Assembly (NCBI GenBank): GCA_000827325.1
Contig: KN832870.1
Coordinates: 62,001 to 126,000, forward strand
Source: Oidiodendron maius Zn
Lineage: Eukaryota; Ascomycota; Leotiomycetes; Myxotrichaceae
DNA length: 64,000 nt
Reading direction: 5' to 3'
Shown here: one piece after another, positions 1 to 11,964 of the stretch
Position numbering within the stretch: the first letter of the stretch is position 1
Layout of the letters: every line of letters starts with the position of its first letter
Notes under the pieces: generated by a model
Seen by the model: only the letters and a program-made list of their open reading frames with translations
Database searches by the model: none
What the model was told of the DNA's origin: nothing
Program-made: the position numbers and the translations under genes

Positions 1-683
1 CAAAACAATCGAAGTTGCTTAATGTTGATGTTGCAAAGCATAAAAGGTACATGCGATTGCAAAGAAAAAGTACCGTGGCGCAGGTACACGTAATGGGCTG
101 GGTCGTTGGCTCCTAAAGCGGAAACGTGGACAGGATTTAGCTGGCCCTTTAATCAAACCACGCGAAGAGGAGTGCCCGGGTACTGCTACCCGGACTTTCA
201 AACCAGATGTGATACGACACTCCAATCGCCACGACCAGGGAAGTCGTTCTGCAAGCTGGAGGCAGGTGTACCTCACCTTTGAATCGACCCTGAAATGTCA
301 CAATGTTACCGGCAATATTTAGCTAGAAAGCTGGTATGGCGTGACTCTCGCCATACGTGGATAAATGACTGGTCTGGCAGGAATCACTACGTACTGGTGC
401 CGGGCGCAACCAAACATACCAGCGATTATCTTAAACAGGCAGCAGGTCACAAAAGAAGTCACAGAAGCGGGGAGTGAAACGGACATTGACGCAGAAATGA
501 GTACAGACACAAGTATGTTTGGAATGCAAAATGCAGTGTGAAGTGGTATGTGGGAGGTAATGTTCAGGTAGTCGGTGAATTCGCTACGTGGGCAGACAGT
601 AAAGTTTATTCGACCAAATCACAATTATGTAATTTCCCGACCCCCACCACCTTGAACGCCTTCACTTGCATACCGTGCATAGC
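1..683. other. Gene-free left edge
   Basis: No credible coding region is visible on either strand. The only notable sequence is TTTAGCTGGCCC near 134-147, which resembles the end of the dispersed CCAGCTAAATCG repeat family seen at 5954, 6150 and 11335. The open frames here lack recognisable domains and overlap each other on both strands. Confidence 0.5.
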
Positions 684-1403
684 CTAGAGCTCCTGCTCTA
701 CAGCATTTGCCATATCAGCCATAGTGTCAAACTTCCAGTCGTAAATCTCCTCAGCCTGGTTGCCCATCGTGGCTCCAAGGCGTTCAATCCACACTGATTT
801 GATAGCGAGGCGATGCGCTGGATGATGGTCGTGAAACTGGCTCTGGGCTGTCTGGAGAACTTGGCTCTTCTCAATGCCGTACTCCGCCTTGACAGTTTCA
901 AGCATGTGCTCGAAATTTTGCTGGTCTGGCTTGTACGACCCGATGTCTTGGGCAGTGAGAACTGTATCGAAGTGAACGCCCTTGAGCGGTCCGGAGAGGG
1001 TGTCACTAATCGACTCGCGATCGACATTTGAGAGGATAAGGAGTTTGTAGGTCTTTGAAAGGCGATTGAGCGCCTCCACGCTATCTGGGAAGGCAGGCCA
1101 CTTCCCCACCGAATTACCAAATATGAGATTTTCCTCCGTGGATGGCTGAGGAAGGCCAAGTTGTTGTGCCAAAATTGGGTGAAGCGTGGCCAGCACCTTG
1201 GAGTAGATCATGTCAGGAGCCGCAGTCTGTTGGTCGCGCTCCAGGACATGATAGGTCTCAAGCAGAAACTTCCTGTCGAATTTGTTTCCGGCATTGTGCT
1301 TCTCAAGGAACGGCTGCAAGGCTGTAAGGATGCCCTGCTCCCAGTCGATCAACGTTCCGTAAACGTCGAAGCTCAGAAGTCGGTAATCTGATAGGCGTGA
1401 CAT
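684..1403 (-). CDS. Haloacid dehalogenase-like hydrolase (type II)
   Basis: Single-exon 239-residue HAD-superfamily hydrolase. The nucleophile motif DVYGTL begins at Asp13 and reads DxYGTL, with one Asp followed by Tyr-Gly, as in L-2-haloacid dehalogenases rather than the DxDGT form of phosphatases. Motif II is ILSNVD, the motif III lysine sits in SYKPDQQNF, and the C-terminal QSQFHDHHPAHRLAIKSVWI block is typical of the type II group. Length matches the family (220-250 residues), so the gene looks intact. The expected reaction is hydrolytic dehalogenation of short 2-haloacids or a related phosphate or ester hydrolysis in the cytosol; the substrate cannot be read from sequence. The start ATG follows a short leader and its frame has no upstream ATG before a stop. 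It stands alone, tail to head with a dead GABA aminotransferase. Confidence 0.88.
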   Translation of the reverse strand: MSRLSDYRLLSFDVYGTLIDWEQGILTALQPFLEKHNAGNKFDRKFLLETYHVLERDQQTAAPDMIYSKVLATLHPILAQQLGLPQPSTEENLIFGNSVGKWPAFPDSVEALNRLSKTYKLLILSNVDRESISDTLSGPLKGVHFDTVLTAQDIGSYKPDQQNFEHMLETVKAEYGIEKSQVLQTAQSQFHDHHPAHRLAIKSVWIERLGATMGNQAEEIYDWKFDTMADMANAVEQEL

Positions 1404-1811
1404 CGTTGCTCAGTAATGCTTGACAATGAAATCTTGGAAGGTGGTAAGTGAGAAGATGTGTGTAAATATGCGCTGTAGGCGTGATGATACTCGATGACAC
1501 TCATGAGTTGTGTCTATTCATTTATTTATACTTCCTTCTTTCGTAGTATCCATCTCAGTCTACCCTGTCAGCTCTCGGTTTTGCCAAGGCACTGGATTTC
1601 TTCGGAGTCGGCACGGCGGGTGTTAGTACCCGGCGCCCTTAAAATCCCAGTAGCCAAGAGAATTCTGGTGTGCAGACCCGTTAACAACTGCCCGATTTAA
1701 GTCGCGATATGTTTTAACGCGGCGTGTGATCAGGGCATCATATACTGCCTGTATGTTTCAAGACACTGCAATCATTCCATCAACTACCAACTCAAATCTA
1801 AAGAGATAACA

Positions 1812-3010
1812 ATGTCAGAACCTACTGAACCTTATTGCAAATCCCAGGACCACCAACGGTCAGCACGAAGGAAGCAGTTAACCCTCTTTTTGATTCTCGC
1901 GCTATTCAGCTAGTTGTTGATTACCATAAGAGTCATGGCAATTAAATGTTACATTGCTTCGAATTCAGTCGCGTGGAGCGCTCTTCAGGTAGCTAAATTT
2001 ACACTCTGTAGTTTGATCGATGCCGATGGCAATGAATAACTTGATGTGTTCGTCCGCGCTCCTGAATTTCATGTTCTCAATGATAATGCAAAGCTTAAAC
2101 TGACTAATTATTCCTTAGATATGCGCAAAATACATTTATTCCTCTCGGCTACAACATCCGAGCTCTTATTGAAGCAGCCTAGAGCCCAAAAAGATCTCTG
2201 CACTTGTGAACAGACCAGCGATCGGCAATTTCCTCTACAGGACTGGCTTTCCTTGCTCAAGGACGGCCTCCTTCTGCAGGTCTTAACCAAGTCTTCACAG
2301 CACAGTCAGGCTCTGAAGCAAATGAACTTGCCTTCAAAGCAGCCTTCATGTATTAGCGTCGTCTCCAGCTCGGAGAAGAAGTTGGATGATCTACGCATGA
2401 GATTAAGACTAAAATGAAGAATCAAAGCCCTGGATCTCTAGACCTTGCCATATTGAGTTTTTTCAAACACTTTTCACGGCAGAGGATTTGGCAGTCTTCC
2501 AACCACAAGCTCGAAACCTGTTCGCAAGATGGACATTCCGTCGTTCAAGTGGCCGCAAGCTCCTGTCCCATCTCTGAAGTGTTATCTCGAGCAATATGAG
2601 GTGGAAATTCGGAGGAAAGATTATTGCAGGTCGTGAGGGACGTTATCGATAGTTGGTAAATTCATAACCCTCGTCCTTCGCCGTTGGTCTTCGCAACTAG
2701 CCTTTTGCAGGCACAGCCCGTCGCAGGCAGTGTCGTGGAGGCAATTCCAGAGCGAAGGCGGTGATAACCATGCATTGCCTGCATTCTTCAAAGGACTGGA
2801 AGAAATAACTGAACAACGACGGATCGCTCTCATCGTTGACGAGGTGCAAACTGGTAAGAGCTCCATTCCCTAGCTCGTAGCTGTCTAACAGTGCTTTTAG
2901 GCTTCGGCGCGACTTGAAAATTTTGGGGACACGATCACTGGAACTTTACATCGCCACCGATATCGTGACGTCTTCTAAAACTGCAGGGTCTTTTCTTGTT
3001 TGCAAATGAT
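1812..3010 (+). pseudogene. 4-aminobutyrate aminotransferase pseudogene, 3' truncated
   Basis: Pieces of a PLP-dependent GABA transaminase appear in order but in shifting frames: an N-terminal block NPLFDSRAIQLVVDYHKSHG near 1878-1945, DADGNE followed by a stop and LDVF near 2020-2052, NRPAIGNFPLQDWLSLLKDG near 2205-2265, QVFTAQSGSEANELAFKAAF near 2285-2345, MKNQSPGSLDLAILSFFKHF from 2414, DIPSFKWPQAPVPSLK near 2530, and ALIVDEVQTG near 2835 followed by an intron and GFGAT at about 2903. The similarity fades after about 3010, so the pyridoxal-lysine region and the C-terminal third are missing. At least four stops or frameshifts are present. The active family enzyme converts GABA and 2-oxoglutarate to succinic semialdehyde and glutamate. 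The blocks are assigned from memory of the family; the dead state is clear. Confidence 0.8.
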
Positions 3011-3144
3011 TAGCGCGTTGCAATAAGTCATGTAATCGCACTCGACATGACATTGATACGGTAGGCACATGCTTCACATCGCCGCTATTTCACCTTTTGA
3101 GGACATCTGCTGTGGCCAAACGTAAATTTAGACGAGACTACAAG

Positions 3145-5752
3145 TTACACATCAAAATCAAAAACTTGGTATCCCCGCCAACATGGCTCCAAACTCATAT
3201 CAGGAAAACCTCCAAGGTCTTGCCGATAAAGTCCATTCGTAATAGGAAGATCACAGAAGCCATCCACAGCCTGTGGGAACATAGAGAAACCATCGAAGGC
3301 CGAGTCAGGTAAATTCGCTTCTACTGACAGCCCAGAGAACCCAGCCACATTGTTAACATCCCCTAAGTTGGAGATTCCCGCAGGCGTATCGCTTGGACCT
3401 TCGAGAGACTTCGGCGAAGGTTTCCATAGCTGTGCCCAGGATTTGTATTTCTCGTACCCAGACGACTGATGCTGTTCACTGTTGCTATTGCATGACTGTG
3501 ATGTTGAACGTTCATCCAAGAGAGAGACGGCTCTCGAGAGAGACTCGACTATTGATAGCTCCGACTTCGCAGAATCGATGCCCCGAGCCATCAATCGCAG
3601 CAACTTCATCCCGTTGGTGAGAGCACTGCGTAGCCGCTCAGTGGTTTCGTTCAAGCTATGTGCTAAAAACACGAGCAATGCAGCACGACACGAGCTGAAT
3701 TCTGTATAAGACGCCCTTGCTAACGCGCCGTTGTCGTGCAGGAGTTGGCACAGGTCCAGGATTTTGAACGCGGCTTCAATGCAATCGAGAGTGAGTGCAG
3801 AGCGCGCACTGGATGCTCTTGACTTCGTAGGGCGTTCTGGCGATTCGCCGTTCCTGATATATGTGAATAGGAACGGACGACCCATAAAGACCTTGGTGAG
3901 CAGGAAAGTCAGGCTTAGATGGACATTTGGACGGAACATGCCCTTTTGGGGATCCAGATCTCTACAGTAGATTTCGTCCGGCAATGAGAGCCACCATTCT
4001 TTCAGTCTCTGGCTGTGCTGGACTAACTCCTCGAGTAGATCGGCTTGTTGCATTTTTCCGGAGTTTCTAAGCTCCCTACTACAACCTGCGTTGGCTTTCC
4101 GCGCTGCGATCTTCATGAAGATCCGTTCAGTTGATGGGGGAATTACATACATGGAAATGGCAATGGACTCTAATTGAGTGGTGAGCCTGATCATTGCTTG
4201 GATATTGGCGAAGTTGGATGGTTGACGCGACGGTCGAAAGTCAAGCAGATCGCTCGGTAGCCCGGTATCAGTGTCTGACTGTGATACTGAAACAGGCCTC
4301 CCATGAAGGACACAAATTCGCCTTGCGTATATTAGTTTCCGCATAGGATTATATAGAAAGACCTTTACTTCTCAAGTGTATAGGCAGTCCACCAGAGTCG
4401 ATTTCTGATCTCCATAATACGTGGATCCAATCGAACCCCAGAGTATTTTCGATGCATGCCGTTTTGTATAGCCATCTTGATGGCCACGCCAAGGTATGTA
4501 TACGAAAGACCTGCTGTGTCTAGTGGAAGTGTGTATACACCCAGAAGCAAAAAAGCTTGGACACTCTCGATAGATGCAATGGTTATAACATCTGGAATGA
4601 GTTGAACAGCAAACTTGTATAATGTGAGACCAACATCCTCGCCAGCCGTAATATCGTGGCCGCTCGAGTTCTCCTGCGATATCTCAGTTGCAATGCTGTC
4701 AGCAGAATCTAGGTCTGCGAATTGCGTTCCTACTGCCAGTAGCATTAAGAGAATACACCATGCTGGTGAGTCATCACTTGACATTCTTGACGTCTGACTA
4801 TATATGCTCTCGAGTTTGGCCATGGCCCAATCCTCTCCGATATAATAGTAATTGGTCTGCGCATACTTGAAGAAGATAGAGATCAAGAATTCGCTAACTG
4901 GCTGAGGGGGGAACCATTGAGCCACTGTGACAAGAGTTGACCCAGATGACTGCAGGTTCTTGGCTCTATAAAATTCTTGTATGACCCCAATTTCAGGTTG
5001 ATCCTACGCGATGTTAGCCTGTTACCGCAACCTGCAAAGACAGTGACAATACAAAACCAGTGTCGGCTGATAGCTTGTCGATTTTCTGCTGAACCCGTTG
5101 CGAGAAGCTCCAATGTGAGAACTCTCCTGAATAATCTGTGACTCTGTTAGCCTGACGGCTATCGCAGTTGGTGAGCAAGCATGAGACTGACGAGCAGTGT
5201 TGTTGGACAGCTCTTTGACCGTGAAATCTTCGTCGGCAATAGACAACCCGTCTGAATTATCTTCAGCCTCGTCCATAGCCGAGCCAAGTGGTTCGGGACC
5301 CTCGCTCCGAAGAGCTTCTACAATCCTCCGGAGATTTTGAAGATCACAGGATATGTCACCAAAGAAGTGCTTAACGATGCTTTCCATGCACTTTAACTTC
5401 TCGCTGCTGTCCTGGCTGTCCGGCCGAGTGGAAGATTTGTCGCTCCCTCGGGTATCGCTTCCCTCAGACATAGACATGCTCATGTGAAATTGGCAAATGC
5501 GGTGCAAACGAAAGCATCTGCGACAAGGCACGCCTCCTTCGCACTTCTCCTTCGCACTTCGACATGAATCACATCTTCACATGACATCAGCTTCTCCTCA
5601 GACCGCTGCGCGCGCTGTTAGAAAAACATTACGTACGCACGCACTGCCCTTTTCCGGTCTTCTTCAGGTACCTTGGGTCTCTTCTTCCTACCGCCAGGCT
5701 TAGGCTTCTGTGGTGTTGATATAGCCAGATCCTTTGCCCCATCTGCCGACAT
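3145..5752 (-). CDS. Zn2Cys6 transcription factor with fungal_trans domain
   Basis: Five-exon regulator, 799 residues; exons 5752-5637, 5574-5192, 5141-5053, 5003-4369 and 4321-3145. All junctions are phase-consistent and introns are about 47-62 nt. The zinc cluster spans residues 40-66 with Cys at 40, 43, 50, 56, 59 and 66 (CX2CX6CX5CX2CX6C), and its first codon is formed across intron 1. A basic PKPGGRKKRPK patch precedes it. A linker with GEFSHWSFSQRV leads to a middle-homology region (FFKYAQTNYYYIGEDW through WWTAYTLEK) typical of PF04082. It should act in the nucleus on CGG-type half sites; the target is not known. The exon 2-3 junction uses an AGAG acceptor and is the least certain. It faces the second regulator at 6649 across an AT-rich gap. 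No inactivating change is seen. Confidence 0.88.
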
Positions 5753-5952
5753 GGCCGCTTCCCACGGTGGAGATTCGCCACGGTTGTGATAGCAGTGTTG
5801 AGATAGATGCAGCGGCTATAGATTAGCCGCCTGACAAGGGATGCATAATACCACAAAATTTGTATAGTGTATAAGAGATATGAAGCAGGAAATACCGATA
5901 GCAAGGAAGAATAACTGATTATCTTATTGATTTGATTTGATTTGATTTAGGG

Positions 5953-6480
5953 ACCAGCTAAATCGCAACAACCTTTCCTCTCTAGGATGAATGACTCAGC
6001 CTATCACATGTACCTGCACTATCCCCTCCTCTATTATCGCTTGCTATAGCGCTAATGATTATTCAACCAGTTAGATTAGAGGATAAGGTATAGCCCTAAT
6101 GATTTTTATATATTAAATTATTAGTAATTAGCATTATTTGAATAAGGGGCCAGCTAAATCGAGGCTACCTTTCTGCTTCAAGATAAATGACTTAGTATAC
6201 CTGAAATACCTATACTACAGTACTTTTTTCTATATAATTATATATACCCCTTATGCTTAGTATATTAAAACTAACTAAATACTAGTATATACCTTACTTA
6301 AGAATTTTTAGCTAACTTAAAAATTTAGAGAATTATAAAATATTTTAAGTAGAAATAGATAATTTAGATAAAATCTAAATTGTCTATTTCTGCCTAAGGT
6401 ACTTAATTATATAATGTGTATATAATCTTAGATGATAATTTATACCTAGGGCAAGAATAGACAATTCAGCATACTCTGTC
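5953..6480. repeat. AT-rich tract with two copies of CCAGCTAAATCG repeat
   Basis: Two similar segments of about 55 bp start at 5954 and 6150. Both run CCAGCTAAATCG, then ACCTTTC/ACCTTTCT and AT.AATGACT.AG, before dissolving into TA-rich sequence to about 6480. The same unit occurs inverted at 11335-11403. The sequence lies in the 0.9 kb gap between two divergent regulators and looks like remnants of a short non-autonomous DNA element eroded by C-to-T change. No gene is visible. Confidence 0.55.
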
Positions 6481-6648
6481 AATTTTCCAGATAAAGTTAG
6501 CGATTACAGTTGCCTGACTTCAAGACTTGATCTCGTCTCAAACACTTCACCTCCAACTTGACATGACTTCCCGCTCAACCTTATTGCATCTTACATTGTC
6601 CGTTGTATCTTCATCTAATGCGTGGGTCTCGACCGGCACTCTGTGTTC

Positions 6649-7914
6649 ATGCCCTCTAGACGTCCTCACAAGAAATCTCGAAAAGGTTGCGACGGATGCA
6701 AGACGCGACATCTGAAGGTGCGCCACTCCGTTAACCGATGTGGTTGATCGGCAATTAGTTTTCACTTGGCTAATTGTTCAATTGAATAATAGTGCAATGA
6801 AGTTCGCCCAGAGTGTGCGAACTGTCACGACTATAGACAGCAATGCTCATTTGCCTCAGACCCACCTGCCAGCTCTGAAAAGAAGTTACGTTGTCATGAA
6901 ACCCAACCGACATCTGGGCTCGAGATGCTTCCGTCCCAGAGTCGAAATACACATGAAGGCTTTGAAATCCACGTTCCATTACAGATGCACAGCATTCCCG
7001 CGCGAAAATTACTGCACCATTATTCAACCACCGTATATGAGACACTCAGTACAATACCCTCCCAGCAGAAAGAGTGGCGAACGTCAGTGCTCCACATTGC
7101 GTTCCAGCATAGTTTTCTTCTCCGGGCGGTTCTTGCCATGTCAGCTTTACATCTCGCACACGTCGAGGGCAATATGGCAGCTCAATTCATCCGCGAAGCT
7201 GCCATACATCAGCAAGCCGCACTTACGGAGTTCCGCCCTCTAGTAAACACATTGAATTTCTCGCCCGAAATTCTCCGCTCACTATTCCTATCGTCCTGTT
7301 TCCTATCCATGAGCGCATTTGGAATGCCCAGGATCGAAGGAAGATTTAAACTAACTGGTGCAGCAAATATAGAGGATTTCTTAACCTGTGCTAATCTTGT
7401 CCGCGGAATGACTGCCCTGCTTGAACGATGGCAGGAATCTATTCTTCACATTGGCATGGGTGACCTCACACACCCTGGAATCCAGAGCGAAACACTTCTG
7501 ATCATCAAAAGCGAGCCTCAAGCAGAGCTGATTGCTCTTTCCGATCTCTGTACTAGTTGCAATGCGGAGCTATGTGTAGAAGCGCGCCTCGCATATATAC
7601 AAGCTGTTCGAATACTCCATGAACAATTTGTACATCTTGCACGACTACCTCGCAGTGGATACTCTCGGTCTCCAGTTTTGTTCGCACTGACGTGGCCTGC
7701 CATTATACCCCAAAAGTATCTGGATCTTTTGAAGGTGCAAAAGCCACAAGCAATCGTAATATTGGCATATTATGGGTACTACTTATACCGGTTAGACTTC
7801 TTCTGGTGTTTTCAAGGTTGGGGGGCGCATTTGGTTAGAACAAGTATATCTGCACTAGGAACTACGTACGAGGAGTCACTGGCGTGGCCAAGGGCAGTAA
7901 TTGAGTTAGGTTAA
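6649..7914 (+). CDS. Zn2Cys6 transcription factor (Upc2-like architecture)
   Basis: Two-exon gene, 396 residues: exon 1 6649-6717, intron 6718-6792, exon 2 6793-7914. The zinc cluster is interrupted by the intron exactly before its third Cys; ligands are Cys14, 17, 24, 31, 34 and 41 (GCDGCKTRHLK, then CNEVRPECANC). The rest is the all-helical fungal_TF_2-like body, from LLHHYSTTVYETLS through the LLRAVLAMSALHLAH block to a terminal SLAWPRAVIEL motif. This short, N-terminal-cluster design is shared with sterol-uptake regulators such as Upc2/Ecm22 and with many catabolic regulators, so the family name does not give the target. The start is the nearest ATG upstream of a basic PSRRPHKKSRKG patch. 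It runs divergently from the 3145-5752 regulator and heads toward the permease at 9138. Confidence 0.85.
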
Positions 7915-9137
7915 TATGGTTAATACAACAATCTAAGTACGTTGAACTACACATCTCTATAAGTGAAATCTATTCTATAATCGTCTGCGTCTAGGCAACC
8001 ATCGGCTCTTCTGAAGTTGTCCTTAACGCTTATCTCAAGCTCATGGCACTACCTGAACCTGATGCGCCAGTTTTATCCAGCACAGAAGACGGATGGAATA
8101 GATTGAGCGTGACCATTGCAAGAAACATCAAGGCTGCATCAAAGATATAGATCTACAAACTCAGTTAGGCTCTATTTAATACGCCTACCAACAAGATTTC
8201 TTTCTGATCTGATTATATAAGCTATATCCTTGATAAGAGGTAATAATTCAATCCGGTTGTGTATTATCTAGACAATATATCCTTTATATGCTCGGTTAGT
8301 TTTGTATAGTTGATTTAAAGCTTCTGTATAGCATTGTGCGATTTTAAGGGACTTTGAAGCTATAGGCGTAAGCGCAAGACTATTGCTGCCTGGCCAACGC
8401 TCAAAATGTTTGCACAGCGCACTATTCAGGAAACAGTTGCATTTGCTGGAATCGGAGTTCACTCTGGCCAAGAAATTCAAGTTAAGTGCTTAAGAATACT
8501 CTTCTTAGGCATCCCTATAATATGTCTACGTGTAATTCCTAGAGTTCACCAGTGATATAGTCCTTTTAGTAGGGCCTAGAATGTTATGGATATAGGCTAT
8601 AGATTTATACTAGAGGTATTTTAAGCTAAGCTAACGCTCGGGCTTGTATATATATCCTAGTATCATATGGAATATCAACTCGCCTCGTACGTTATTCATG
8701 CAAAGTGGGGTGACGCAGCCCAAATATCAGCGTGGTGGAGGGTGGAGCAATAGGAGTGGTGGTGTGTTACATTGCAGTGCATATTACAGGGTTGGTATTG
8801 TATACAGCAGCACTAATCCCTATAGTGGATATTACCATCCGAATATACACCGAAAATAGTATACAACATCCCGACAAATGCTAAAGTGGTACTGTACATC
8901 TTGGATATATATTAGGCTGACGTGAGATTTCGTCTGTGTTTTTTACTTAGCTGAATGCGAGAAGCAAATATGAACTTGGCATTGCACGAAGCTACCTCGA
9001 CATATATAGAGTGCTTAATTATTCATTTGGTATTAATTTCCATATTATGTTGTCCAAGTCTCGAATTGGAAATGAATTAGTATTCTCTTCACATTTAACA
9101 TATCACAAACTGACATTCCAGCGCAATATCAGCCGCT
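7915..9137. other. AT-rich intergenic region
   Basis: About 1.2 kb with no supportable gene. It holds the downstream flank of the regulator and the promoter of the permease, and it is rich in TA steps. Short open frames have no recognisable domains. Confidence 0.5.
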
Positions 9138-10891
9138 ATGTCTTCAGGAAATGTTGAGAAGGGCGATAACCCACCGCCTATTGAGATATCTATTGCACCG
9201 TCCCTTAAATCAGGCGGCCTTGACGATAACTATGAGCTCTACAAGAGAATTCGCGATGTTGAGATTGACCTCGCCCAAAATAAGAAGGTCTTGCGGAAGG
9301 TTGATTCGCGTATCTTGCCTGTGCTTATGGTCACCTATTTCCTACAGTATCTGGACAAAAACTGTATCAATATTGCCAGTGTGTATGGACTAAAAACTGA
9401 TAATCACCTGAAAGGCCAGGAATATTCATGGCTAAGTATTTCACTCCGATCTTGTGTTGAATCTTCAGACTACTTACACTTACAACTAGCTACTCTCTTT
9501 TATATTGGCTACCTTGTTTTCCAGTTCCCTTTTGGTTACCTCCTACAGCATTTGCCTATAGGCCGTTTACTTTCCGCTAGCACTCTCTGCTGGGGTATCA
9601 TTCTTATCACAACACCCGCTTGCAAAAGCTTCGCTGGCCTAGCTACCAACCGATTTCTCCTCGGTGCATTTGAGAGTGCCGTTAACCCAGGTTTCGTTCT
9701 CTTGATGTCAATGTGGTATACCACAAGTGAGCAGCCACTGCGTATTGAGGCATACTACGCGACGATTGGAATATCGACCATGTTCAGCGGGCTTATAGGC
9801 TATGCCGTTGGCCACATTGCTACAGGCTTACCACGTTGGGAATATATCTTCCTCATATTCGGGGCTATTACTACAGCATGGGGGCTCTGCTCTCTGTACC
9901 TCCTCCCAGACAGTCCATCTACAGCCCGCTTCCTCACCCTCGACGATCGCACCATAGCCATTGAGCGAGTAGCAGCAAATAGACAGGGTATTAAGAACCG
10001 TGTCTTTAAACCCTATCAAACAATACATATGATACGGGATCCGAAGACATGGATTCTGTTTATCATGGCTGTATCCGGGCAAGTCCCAACTGCGGCAGTA
10101 ACGTCGTTTGCCAGTATCAATATCTCAAGTTTTGGGTTTGATACCCTTAGTTCGAATTACATGCTTATCCCAGGCGGTGCGGTCCAGCTTTTTGGCATGC
10201 TGCTCGGAGGGTGGGTCGCTACGAAGTGGGCCGGGATGAGATGCATAGTTATGCTTGTAGCAAATTCAATTTGTATTATTGGGTCAGGATTGTTGGTTGG
10301 GCTCCCGGATAGTAACAAGGTAAATTTTGAGACATGATTGAATTTTCTGTGCCGCTTCATATGTGTTGAAGACAGGAAGAATAGTAAATGCTGACAACAA
10401 CTAGTGGGGCCGTCTTGTTGCGCTGTGGCTCTGCTACCTCCAAAACTTGGGTTTCAGCATGAGTCTCACGATGATATCTTCAAATATAGCCGGTTATACC
10501 AAAAAACAGCTCACGGCAGCTGTTGTATTTATTGGGTTTTGCATAGGGAATGCTGTTGGACCTCAGACGTTTATCAGTAGTCAAGCTCGTGAGTCCCTGT
10601 CTTGCTGGGATTCTCCTTTCATCTTTCACTTGGTTCCTATCTTGTCGAGACTACGTTAGCTGACCAATTTTCCTGCTTCTAGCACATTATCCCGTGGCAT
10701 ACAAGGCAATGTTAATTGCATACACTATTAAACTGCTCATGGTGATTGTATTATATATCTATATGTGGATGTTCAACAAGAAGAGGGACAAAGAGCAAGC
10801 TGCAGTGCCAGTTAGTGAAAAGGAGGCTATTGAGATGGGCATGCATGACTTGACGGAATTTGAAAATAAAGGCTTTAGGTATTCTCTATAG
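9138..10891 (+). CDS. MFS transporter, allantoate permease (Dal5/ACS) family
   Basis: Four-exon gene, 506 residues: 9138-9435, 9490-10319, 10405-10588, 10683-10891. Introns are 54, 85 and 94 nt with GT-AG ends and matching phase; intron 1 is a multiple of three and stays open if unspliced. A hydrophilic N-terminus is followed by the anion:cation symporter start KVDSRILPVLMVTYFLQYLDK and typical blocks YSWLTTLFYIGYLVFQFP, GAFESAVNPGFVLLMSMWY, PGGAVQLFGMLLGGW and SLTMISSNIAGYTKKQLT. Twelve membrane spans are expected at the plasma membrane. Family members import allantoate, pantothenate, nicotinate or other small organic anions by proton symport. Its place next to regulators and not far from the aromatic-catabolism genes fits uptake of an anionic substrate, but that link is inference. 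Confidence 0.9.
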
Positions 10892-11959
10892 TTTAGTAAG
10901 TTATCTAACGTAGTCATCAGTAAGTGGTCCGTGTTAGCAGTCCTGGGTCCGAGGGTATATACAGCTTTACCATTTCACTGAAGGCAGCTGAGCCAAAGCC
11001 AGAAGGTAGTCTATATAGTCAGTGGTTCAATGCTACTACCGTTAACCTCCTAAGCTAGAATCAACTATACAGACCACTGTATACGCGCTCTAAAGCACAT
11101 TAATGAGTTTTATTCCTGTAATGTATTATCTTAGTCAAGAGCTTTAAATCCCAGTTTAAAGCTTATAAGGTACTGTTATTTTTAAATGATTCAGGCATAG
11201 ATTTGGATGAGCTTAGTGTAAAATAGGGCGTCCAGGTCGTGTATCCGAATGGATAACGAAGTTAACGACTGTCGGGAACACCATAGGGAAATTCCTAGTT
11301 AATATCTTCGTTCCCACCAGGCATATGAAGTGTGCTGAGTCATAAATCCCGAAGAGGAAAGAAGGCTACGATTTAGTTAATTCAGGCTACGATTTAGCTG
11401 GCCACTTTTAATATCGTGACTAAAATTGGGTGTGATCCGCTTACTGGTCTTATCCACTGACTGGTGAACTACGTTAATATTACTACCCCCAATGTTAATT
11501 GTACATACTCCAGTTTGAAACGATCAGATTCTCACAATCACACCACCATAATTCACACGGCAAGCTGCACGATCTGCGAGAACTCTCTGATTTGTCGAAG
11601 TTAATAATTATGGCCCTTCCCCTCATTCACTTTCCTGCTCTACTCTACTCCAAGTCAAGGCCAAGAGTCACAGTGGCAGCCCTAATCACATTGTCATAGC
11701 AAATTTCATCTCCATTCTTTCGCATGTGGGCATCACGACAGTTTCTGTCCGGATAACCTTCGGGGTAACTCGTGACAATGAAGGACTATCTCATCCCTTT
11801 GGTGTAGAGCCTATGGGTGAGTGATCCCGAGAAGATGATAGTTGAAATGCCGGCGATCATGCTAATATCATTGTTTGAGTTGAAGCACACGGTTGTAATT
11901 CTATAGTTGATCCAAAATGCTCGAAGCCGTCGAAAATTTTGCGTTCCGAACCTCGATCA
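10892..11959. other. Intergenic region with inverted copy of the CCAGCTAAATCG repeat
   Basis: About 1.1 kb without a supportable gene. At 11335-11403 an inverted copy of the repeat unit from 5954/6150 is visible (ATTTAGCTGG on this strand), together with a partly duplicated GGCTACGATTTAG. The rest is AT-rich with no domain-bearing frame. Confidence 0.5.
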
Positions 11960-11964
11960 TCCGT

